Of a stretch of DNA of 64,000 bases, positions 60,382 through 64,000 are shown piece after piece. The notes under the pieces were generated by a model that did not search any database, was not told the origin of the DNA, and saw only the letters and a list, made by a program, of their open reading frames with translations. Within the stretch, counting starts at the first letter, position 1; each line of letters begins with the position of its first letter. The stretch is from Acidobacteriota bacterium (GTDB lineage Bacteria > Acidobacteriota > Thermoanaerobaculia > Multivoradales > JBCCEF01). The position numbers and the translations under genes are program-made. The stretch lies in assembly GCA_039030395.1 (NCBI GenBank), contig JBCCEF010000004.1, positions 186,001 to 250,000 of the forward strand. The letters run 5' to 3'.

Positions 60382-61569
60382 ATGTCGACTCACCTTCCAG
60401 CCCTTACCGATGCCGAGACCCGGCGCTACGGGCGTCATCTGATCCTGCCGGAGGTTGGTCCGGAGGGGCAGAAGAAGCTCAAGGCGGCGCGGGTTCTGCT
60501 GGTCGGGGCCGGCGGCCTGGGGTCCCCGGCGGGGCTGTACCTGGCCGCCGCCGGAGTCGGCGTTCTGGGAATCGCCGAGTTCGATCGGGTGGACGAAAGC
60601 AACCTGCACCGCCAGGTGCTCTACGGCGAGTCCGACCTCGGCCGCCCAAAGGTCGAAGCCGCCGTCGCTCGCCTGCGCAACGTCAATCCGCACATCGAGG
60701 TGCGCGGCCACGATCTCCGCCTCGACGCCGGCAACGCCCCGGCGCTCATCGCCCAGTACGACCTGGTGGTTGACGGTTCCGACAACTTCGCCACCCGCTA
60801 TCTGGTCAACGACGCCTGCGTGCTCGCCGGCAAGGCGAATGTATGGGGTGCCGTCCTGCGCTTCGAGGGGCAGGTTTCGGTCTTCGCAACGGCGGACGGT
60901 CCCTGCTACCGCTGCCTGTTTCCGGAGCCGCCGCCGCCGGGCCTGGTGCCCTCCTGCGCCGAGGGCGGGGTGTTCGGAGTGCTGCCGGGGGTGATCGGCT
61001 CCCTCCAGGCGGCGGAGGTCATCAAGTGGGTGACCGGAGTCGGCACTCCGTTGGTGGGTCGGTTGTTGATCTTCGACGCTTCGGCAGCGCGTTTCCGGGA
61101 GATCGCACTGCCTAAAAACGAGCAATGTCCCGTCTGCTCGCCGGAGCCCTCGATTCGACAACTGGTCGACTACGACGCCCTGTGTGGCTCTCCGGCGGGT
61201 AGCGACGTGGAAGCTCCCCAGGCGTCCGAGGGTCCCGTCGAGGACTTGCCGCATGCCGAGATCGAGGTGGAGACCCTGCGGGATTGGCAGCAGGCGGGTC
61301 GCTCCTTCGATCTGCTGGATGTGCGCAACCCGGTCGAGGAGCGGATCTGTCGCATCGAAGGCGCGCGCCTCATTCCCCTCGCGCAGTTGCCGTCCCACCT
61401 CGACGAACTCGACCGGGAGCGCCTGCTGGTGGTGCATTGCCATAGCGGCATCCGCTCCGCCCAAGCGGTCGATTTTCTACGCAACCAAGGCTTCTCTCGG
61501 GCGTATAACCTAGCCGGGGGGATCGACGCCTGGAGCGTCCGCATCGATCCTTCGGTGGCCCGGTATTGA
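60382..61569 (+). CDS. moeB: MoeB/ThiF family sulfur-carrier adenylyltransferase with rhodanese domain
   Basis: A 395-aa protein of the MoeZ/MoeBR type. The E1-like part shows RYGRHLILPEVG, the nucleotide loop VGAGGLGSPAGLYLAAAGVG, DESNLHRQVLY, and zinc cysteines (CYRC; CPVC). The C-terminal rhodanese (from about 295) has the active-site loop HCHSGIRSAQA. It would activate a sulfur-carrier protein (MoaD, ThiS or CysO type) with ATP and supply sulfur. GGGGAGG precedes ATG 60382. No moaD or thiS gene is visible nearby, so the partner is unknown. Confidence 0.9.
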   Translation: MSTHLPALTDAETRRYGRHLILPEVGPEGQKKLKAARVLLVGAGGLGSPAGLYLAAAGVGVLGIAEFDRVDESNLHRQVLYGESDLGRPKVEAAVARLRNVNPHIEVRGHDLRLDAGNAPALIAQYDLVVDGSDNFATRYLVNDACVLAGKANVWGAVLRFEGQVSVFATADGPCYRCLFPEPPPPGLVPSCAEGGVFGVLPGVIGSLQAAEVIKWVTGVGTPLVGRLLIFDASAARFREIALPKNEQCPVCSPEPSIRQLVDYDALCGSPAGSDVEAPQASEGPVEDLPHAEIEVETLRDWQQAGRSFDLLDVRNPVEERICRIEGARLIPLAQLPSHLDELDRERLLVVHCHSGIRSAQAVDFLRNQGFSRAYNLAGGIDAWSVRIDPSVARY

Positions 61570-61877
61570 AGAGGTCGAGGGTAGTTTGCGGCCCCTACGG
61601 CGAGCAGCTTGTATGTCCCGCTGTACGTCAAAATTGACACGTTGAGATTGGAGCGGTAGAAGCAAAATGCTGCCAACCTGGCTGCCTCACAGCCCCTTGC
61701 CGATGCCTCCGAACAAACTACCCCGTTTTTATACGGGCTTGACCAGCCACCAGATCTATCCTAGTATAGAGAATATTGCAAATAACTATATTTAAAGAAG
61801 ATATTTAATCAGGCCTTCGGAATCGAGCGGAAAAGTCATCATTCCCAAAATCAAGCCAAGAAACTGGAGAGTGCATC
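61570..61877. other. 308-bp AT-rich intergenic region
   Basis: No convincing gene lies here. The left part has a weak hairpin (CCCG-TTTTTATA-CGGG, about 61722-61737). The right half is AT-rich (around 61762-61810), with a sigma-70-like promoter, and continues as the leader of the di-haem protein gene. Confidence 0.6.
61739..61767 (+). promoter_or_regulatory. Sigma-70-like promoter of the di-haem oxidoreductase gene
   Basis: A -35 TTGACC (61739-61744) and a -10 TAGTAT (61762-61767) are separated by exactly 17 bp, followed by an AT-rich leader of about 100 nt. It lies in an AT-rich island. Confidence 0.55.
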
Positions 61878-63458
61878 GTGAAGCAGAAGAACATCATCCT
61901 CGGATTCGGCCTGTTGATCCTGACGCTGTCCGCTGCTTTGGCGACGGCGCAAACGGGCGGAATCGGCAAGGAAGTGGGTGCCAAAAAGCGCTTGGCCGAT
62001 GGCGACGAGTACCTCATCCCGCAGCAAGAGCTGTTTCGCACCGGCGCCAGCCTGTTCAACGCCATCTGGACGCCTCAGGAGGGTGGTGGCCGGCCACTGA
62101 CCAAGGGGGTCGGCGCGCCGTTGTCCGACCCGAGCAATCCGCTGATCTTTCCGCGCAACTTCAACCGCGTTTCGGCGCCGGACGCCAACTCCTGTGCCGG
62201 GTGCCACAACCAGCCCGCTTCCGGTGGTGGCGGTGACATCGTCGCCAACGTCTTCGTGCTCGGCCAACGCTTCGACTTCGCGACCTTCGACGGCGTCGAC
62301 ACGGTGCCCACCGGTGGCACCTTCGACGAGAGCGGGGCCGCCACCACCCTCGACACCATCGCAAACAGCCGCGCCACCACCAGCATGTTCGGTAGCGGCT
62401 ACCTGGAAATGTTGGCCCGCCAGATGACCGCTGACCTACAAGACATCCGCGCCTCGATCCCGCCGGGCGGCTCGGCAAACCTGGTGTCCAAGGGTGTTTC
62501 CTTCGGTCTCCTCCAGCGCAATCTCGACGGCACCTGGGACACCTCGGCGGTCGAAGGACTGGCGGCTCCGAGCCTCCGCTCGACGGGAGTCGGCGATCCG
62601 CCGAACCTGATCGTTCGTCCGTTCCATCAGGCCTCGGCGGTGATCAGCCTGCGCGAGTTCACCAACAACGCATACAACCACCACCACGGCATCCAGACCT
62701 CCGAACGTTTCGGCGACGGAACGGATCCCGACGGCGACGGTTTCGTGGACGAGATGAACCGCGCCGAGGTGACGGCGGTCTCCGTCTACCAGGCGGCGCT
62801 GCCGGTGCCCGGCCGGGTGATCCCGAGCGACCCCGGCATTCGGCGGGCGATCTGGCTGGGTGAGCAGCGTTTCGCCGAAATCGGCTGCGCCGATTGCCAC
62901 ATCCAAGCGCTGCCGCTCGACAACTGGGGTTGGTTCTTTTCAGAGCCGAACCCATACAACCCGGCCGGTAACCTACAGCGTGGCGAACAGGCAGACCTCA
63001 ACGTCAACCTGAACAGCAAGTTCTTTCCGCTGCCGCGGCTGTCCGAGGACCTAGCCACCAAGACCACCTTCGTTCCTGCCTACACGGACATGAAGCTGCA
63101 CGACATCACCTCCGGTCCGGACGACCCCAACCGCGAGAGCCTGAACATGCACTTCGCGGCCGGATCCGACGAGTTCTTCGCCGGCAACAGCCGCTTCCTG
63201 ACCAAGCGCCTGTGGGGCGTTGGCAATTCGGGGCCGTACTTCCACCACGGCAAGTACACCACCATGCGCGAGGCCATCCTCGCCCATGCCGGCGAGGCGA
63301 TCGACTCGCGGGTGGCCTTCGAGAACCTGCCGGACAACGAGCGCGACTCGGTGATCGAATTCTTGAAGAGCCTGCAAACGCTGCCGGCGGGCACCGAGTC
63401 CCTGGTGATCGACGACGAGGGCCGCACCGTTCAGTGGCCTCCGCAAGGCGCCCTGTAG
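61878..63458 (+). CDS. Di-haem c-type oxidoreductase (thiol-oxidoreductase-like, DUF1111)
   Basis: A 526-aa exported cytochrome. GTG 61878 has GGAGAG upstream and begins a signal peptide (IILGFGLLILTLSAALATAQ). Two c-type haem motifs are present: SCAGCHNQ near residue 110 and GCADCHIQ near 337. The family text includes DGFVDEMNRAE, SLREFTNNAYNHHHG and a C-terminal YFHHGKYTTMREAILAH that may supply a haem ligand. Members are proposed thiol oxidoreductases or peroxidase-like enzymes. The gene has its own promoter and a terminator behind it. Confidence 0.9.
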   Translation: MKQKNIILGFGLLILTLSAALATAQTGGIGKEVGAKKRLADGDEYLIPQQELFRTGASLFNAIWTPQEGGGRPLTKGVGAPLSDPSNPLIFPRNFNRVSAPDANSCAGCHNQPASGGGGDIVANVFVLGQRFDFATFDGVDTVPTGGTFDESGAATTLDTIANSRATTSMFGSGYLEMLARQMTADLQDIRASIPPGGSANLVSKGVSFGLLQRNLDGTWDTSAVEGLAAPSLRSTGVGDPPNLIVRPFHQASAVISLREFTNNAYNHHHGIQTSERFGDGTDPDGDGFVDEMNRAEVTAVSVYQAALPVPGRVIPSDPGIRRAIWLGEQRFAEIGCADCHIQALPLDNWGWFFSEPNPYNPAGNLQRGEQADLNVNLNSKFFPLPRLSEDLATKTTFVPAYTDMKLHDITSGPDDPNRESLNMHFAAGSDEFFAGNSRFLTKRLWGVGNSGPYFHHGKYTTMREAILAHAGEAIDSRVAFENLPDNERDSVIEFLKSLQTLPAGTESLVIDDEGRTVQWPPQGAL

Positions 63459-63483
63459 CGGCTCTGGACAGAAGGTGAACCTA

Positions 63484-63507
63484 GGGCGGCCTCCGGGCCG
63501 CCCTTTT
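63484..63507 (+). terminator. Rho-independent terminator of the di-haem gene
   Basis: Stem GGGCGGC (63484-63490) with GCCGCCC (63497-63503), loop CTCCGG, followed by TTTT. It lies 25 bp past the stop. Confidence 0.88.
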
Positions 63508-63664
63508 CGTGCTCAGGGGGCGTGGAGTGCGGCAACGAATCCGGATCCCCAGCCGCGCTGGTTGGCGGTGACACAGGCGGCCGCTTCTTGGCAATTTGGT
63601 TAGTGCCATTGGCTTGCTTTGTCGCGGTATGGTGTTCCTCACTACGAGATATGGTTTATCGGAG

Positions 63665-63877
63665 CTACTCCGTGAATTGAAAGCTCTCCGCAAGGTCGCT
63701 CCAGTCTTTGTCTCGCAGCTCTACTCGCAGCTGCTCTTCGAATTCTCGCAGGTTGACGGATGCGATGTCCAAGCGCGAAGATCCTGCCATGAAAGACCTC
63801 TTCGCAGCTCTGTGTACGAGAATCCAGAATGCCCATAGTGGGGCCTGGAATCTCTCATCGAGATGAGCAATTGTCAA
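63665..63877 (-). pseudogene. C-terminal fragment of an unknown gene next to an insertion-sequence end
   Basis: On the minus strand a frame ends at 63665 with a charged, plausible protein tail (LREFEEQLRVELRDKDWSDL then AESFQF). Its apparent start (TTG 63877) lies inside the terminal region of the IS256-type element, so the real 5' part seems to have been cut away by the insertion. The family is not recognised. It could also be a short real gene. Confidence 0.35.
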
Positions 63878-64000
63878 AAGTTGTGTATGGGTTCAGATTC
63901 AGGCGGCTTGTTTGATTCCGTCTTGGAATCGGGTTCCTCGGACGACTTCGGCTACGAGCTGTGCTCCGTTGAGGGCTCTCCATTTCTTCTGGGCGGACAG
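63855..64000 (-). mobile_element. End of an IS256-family insertion sequence (truncated by window)
   Basis: The transposase C-terminus plus about 40 bp of non-coding end sequence. The stretch TGTCAAAAGTTGTGTAT (about 63872-63888) resembles terminal inverted repeats of IS256 members (ACACAAC...TTGACA in the other direction). The boundary near 63855-63862 is only approximate because the other end is outside the window. Confidence 0.6.
63899..64000 (-). CDS. IS256-family transposase, C-terminal part only
   Basis: The last 33 codons of a transposase read on the minus strand and cut by the right window edge: AQKKWRALNGAQLVAEVVRG then TRFQDGIKQAA and TGA. This matches the conserved end of IS256/Mutator-type DDE transposases (AQKRWR...L...V..GV.F.DG). 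The rest of the gene, including the DDE residues, lies outside. Confidence 0.7.
   Translation of the reverse strand: MSAQKKWRALNGAQLVAEVVRGTRFQDGIKQAA

Noticed and set aside
61722-61737. Terminator after the moeB-like gene
   Set aside because: Only a 4-bp stem around a T-rich loop with no U-run after it.

Overview
The window is about 64 kb of high-GC bacterial DNA, densely and bidirectionally coded. It shows the habits of an Acidobacteriota chromosome, probably close to Thermoanaerobaculia. The evidence is an ADOP-type duplicated ABC permease, a DUF5916/CBM9 outer-membrane protein, many secreted or lipid-anchored M28 and M16 peptidases, an IPTL-type C-terminal sorting signal, kinase-like sensory proteins, and many genes with GTG or TTG starts. 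No rRNA, tRNA, CRISPR array or complete mobile element was found. The phylum call is an inference from gene content.

Layout. 1-9.4 kb: the 3' part of an ADOP permease, a secreted M28 aminopeptidase, DoxX, a lower-GC DUF4236 gene, a secreted protein behind a strikingly structured leader, a lipoprotein metallophosphatase and a small outer-membrane barrel. 9.4-16.5 kb: a membrane-anchored pseudokinase with tetratricopeptide-like repeats, a DUF533/TerB-like protein, a two-domain M16 peptidase and a DUF547 protein. 16.7-25.9 kb: a radical SAM enzyme directly before a divergent UvrA, a CHAP-type cell wall amidase, a DinB protein, a deiodinase-like lipoprotein, and a MauE-like protein followed by a thioredoxin-like protein. 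26-30 kb (minus strand): a DUF11/IPTL surface protein and a tight luxE-VOC-luxC operon with no luciferase genes. 30.2-34.5 kb: a receptor pseudokinase, then an ECF sigma / anti-sigma / CpxP-like operon. 34.6-37.1 kb: an iron-sulfur XPD/DinG-type helicase fused to a Cas4/RecB-like nuclease domain.

37.2-44.2 kb is the most distinctive block. A small Cys/His secreted protein precedes a TonB-dependent receptor with a His/Glu-rich loop. Next comes a DUF318/SO_0444-type metal permease fused in frame to an SPFH (HflK-like) domain, then overlapping HflC-like and HflK-like genes. I read it as a transition-metal transport system built around membrane-scaffold proteins.

44.2-51.2 kb: a matrixin-like protease and partner, an M28 lipoprotein, and a second ECF sigma operon whose third gene carries two STN-like domains but no TonB receptor. 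51.3-63.5 kb: DUF5916 protein, UbiD decarboxylase, cystathionine beta-synthase-like enzyme, SspB, FAD-linked oxidase, DM13 protein, rhomboid protease, MoeB/ThiF-rhodanese protein and a di-haem oxidoreductase. The right edge enters an IS256-family transposase.

Two kinds of non-coding structure stand out. Four copies of a CTAG/CTAA-bounded palindromic element sit exactly on stop codons of plus-strand genes, with covarying internal hairpins. A roughly 180-bp near-perfect palindrome lies between the divergent cystathionine beta-synthase-like and sspB genes.
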